From NCBI GenBank assembly GCA_017940445.1, contig JAGAYQ010000101.1:1-14203 (forward strand): a stretch of DNA of 14,203 nucleotides, read 5' to 3'. This DNA is from Pyramidobacter sp. (GTDB taxonomy: Bacteria > Synergistota > Synergistia > Synergistales > Dethiosulfovibrionaceae). Below, in pieces: positions 13,907 to 14,203 of the stretch; positions within the stretch are counted from its first letter, which is position 1; every line of letters starts with the position of its first letter. Position numbers and translations under genes: made by a program. The notes under the pieces were generated by a model. It made no database searches, was not told the DNA's origin, and saw nothing but the letters and a program-made list of their open reading frames with translations.

Positions 13907-14203
13907 TTAAGCTGCCAAAATGCCTCGGAGTTGCTTCATGATTTCCTCCGCTTTACCGTATAGGAGCGTGACACCCCGCTGCTCAGCTGCAAGTTCAAGA
14001 GCACGCCTAACATGCACGTTTCGAGGGAGATTATGCAAGGCAAAAACGCGCATTCCCTGTCCCAGAGCTTTCAGTGAATTCATGTCCGCACGAAACTGCG
14101 GCAGAGAGGAAAAACTTACGTTTTCATAGTTTTTCGCTTGGATGAAAATATTAATCCGGCCATCCTTCAGCCACACATCAAGATCGGTTCTGCCCCGCTT
14201 GAC
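13907..14203 (-). CDS. C-terminal fragment of a putative PD-(D/E)xK nuclease-fold protein
   Basis: The frame is open to the right edge, so the start lies outside; 98 codons are visible. The fragment begins V-K-R-G-R-T-D-L-D-V-W-L, followed by G-R-I-N-I-F-I-Q-A-K-N-Y. A conserved aspartate on a strand followed about 11 residues later by a Q-x-K on the next strand is the arrangement of Mrr-like members of the PD-(D/E)xK nuclease fold, in which glutamine often replaces glutamate. A helix with F-R-A-D-M and a strand, R-V-F-A-L-H, follow. An internal GTG at 14174-14176 would give a shorter 89-residue product but would cut into the motif, so the longer frame is preferred. It could be part of a restriction enzyme, a repair protein or a toxin domain. 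Confidence 0.5.
   Translation of the reverse strand, partial: VKRGRTDLDVWLKDGRINIFIQAKNYENVSFSSLPQFRADMNSLKALGQGMRVFALHNLPRNVHVRRALELAAEQRGVTLLYGKAEEIMKQLRGILAA

Overview
The window looks like chromosomal DNA of a GC-rich, anaerobic, amino-acid-fermenting bacterium. A selenoprotein glycine reductase locus under a glycine riboswitch, a grd-type thioredoxin, a HutP-family RNA-binding protein and hypCDE hydrogenase maturation genes fit a member of the Synergistota (Pyramidobacter-like) or, less likely, a Clostridia relative. This placement is inference from gene content and base composition; there is no rRNA or other marker gene. No tRNA, rRNA, IS element or CRISPR array was seen.

Left part, mostly minus strand (1-5320). 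A HutP-family gene runs off the left edge (1-417). Upstream of it lies a dense set of mutually exclusive hairpins (507-584), then an AI-2E family membrane protein (593-1663) and a strong terminator (1834-1876). Next is a glycine-reductase operon transcribed right to left: promoter (5292-5319), single-aptamer glycine riboswitch with an adjoining stem (5140-5275), grdX (4717-5109), grdE (3267-4559, TTG start) and grdB (1910-3223). grdB reads through an in-frame UGA (2177-2179) as selenocysteine and has a compact hairpin with a GGU loop just downstream. grdA, grdC and grdD are not in the window.

Middle (5560-8650). A thioredoxin of the glycine-reductase type (5631-5957, minus) has its own promoter and terminator. 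Divergent from it is hypC-hypD-hypE (6308-8605, plus), with overlapping genes, encoding the Fe(CN)2CO-assembly part of [NiFe]-hydrogenase maturation. A long perfect hairpin (8609-8647) separates hypE from the convergent cytidylate kinase-like gene.

Right part (8649-14203). A minus-strand operon holds an NhaD/CitMHS-type ion transporter (9703-11049), then a 78-codon ORF and a cytidylate kinase-like ORF that look like one gene split by a +1 nt shift at a G5 run. Divergent from it is a MocR-type (GntR-HTH plus aminotransferase fold) regulator (11525-12904) with a tandem 12-bp direct repeat upstream of its promoter. An orphan periplasmic amino-acid-type substrate-binding protein follows (13086-13829). 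At the right edge is the C-terminal end of a probable PD-(D/E)xK nuclease-fold protein on the minus strand (13907 to the edge).

Together the genes point to Stickland-type energy metabolism. Glycine is sensed by the riboswitch and reduced by the selenoenzyme complex B with electrons delivered through thioredoxin, next to hydrogenase maturation, histidine-responsive RNA control, amino-acid uptake and ion transport.
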